This document shows positions 12,407 through 12,494 of a stretch of 12,494 bases of DNA, one piece after another. This DNA is from Saprospiraceae bacterium (GTDB lineage Bacteria > Bacteroidota > Bacteroidia > Bacteroidales > JAIPBB01). A program made the position numbers and the translations under genes. Under the pieces are notes generated by a model. It was not told the origin of the DNA, made no database searches, and saw only the letters and a list, made by a program, of their open reading frames with translations. Positions within the stretch are counted from its first letter, which is position 1. Every line of letters begins with the position of its first letter. The stretch covers positions 1 to 12,494 of the forward strand of contig JAIPBB010000150.1 of assembly GCA_021739805.1 (NCBI GenBank), given 5' to 3'.

Positions 12407-12494
12407 AACCCTGCCAGAGTTCTATTAACCAACATTTAATAAACCGAATAAACTTGCTGAATTCTTTGAGTATTAACTCTGGCAGGGTTTTCAC
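12407..12494. repeat. 88-bp element with 15-bp terminal inverted repeats, copy 2
   Basis: The same element as 11531-11618, in the same orientation, begins 28 bp after the RelE/ParE toxin stop. Both 15-bp arms (12407-12421 and 12475-12489) are perfect, and TTCAC again follows the right arm. The copy ends exactly at the window edge, so shared sequence may continue beyond it. The distance between the two copies, start to start, is 876 bp and includes the whole second toxin-antitoxin operon. Confidence 0.9.

Noticed and set aside
11531..12494. Classical integron attC sites
   Set aside because: The element ends do not show RYYYAAC and GTTRRRY boxes at the expected places, and no integrase gene is in the window. 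The layout is similar but the signature is missing.
11531..12494. CRISPR array
   Set aside because: There are only two 88-bp elements, separated by a two-gene operon, and no short regular spacers.

Overview
The window looks like an AT-rich Bacteroidota chromosome. Four things point there: a type IX secretion (T9SS) C-terminal sorting domain, promoters of the TAnnTTTG type, start codons without a clear Shine-Dalgarno sequence, and modular Ig/PKD-like adhesin domains typical of gliding or particle-attached Bacteroidota. No rRNA, tRNA, CRISPR array or transposase gene was seen.

Region 1 (1-10418) is one giant gene that lacks only its extreme 5' end. Its visible 3471 residues run from the tail of a signal peptide to a complete T9SS type A sorting domain. 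Between them lie an N-terminal all-beta domain, four right-handed parallel beta-helix domains separated or followed by CARDB-like domains, a MAM/jelly-roll-like domain, an Ig-like domain, five 73-76-residue Ig-like repeats and five PKD-like repeats. It is most likely a cell-surface adhesin or glycan-binding fibre, exported by Sec and anchored or released by T9SS. No catalytic domain is evident. A strong intrinsic terminator follows at 10439-10469.

Region 2 (10470-10713) is intergenic. It holds a possible decayed dispersed repeat and then a promoter whose core contains a 19-bp inverted repeat, probably the operator of the next operon.

Region 3 (10714-12494) carries two toxin-antitoxin operons in series. 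The first is a DUF1778 ribbon-helix-helix antitoxin with a GNAT acetyltransferase toxin (TacA/TacT type, genes exactly abutting). The second is a small helical antitoxin with a RelE/ParE-superfamily toxin (genes overlapping by ATGA). Each operon is followed within 22-28 bp by a copy of the same 88-bp element. The element has perfect 15-bp terminal inverted repeats, and the copies match at 83 of 88 positions. The order operon-element-operon-element resembles a cassette array, but the elements do not carry recognisable integron attC boxes. This arrangement is the most unusual thing in the window. The second copy runs to the window edge, so the array may continue.
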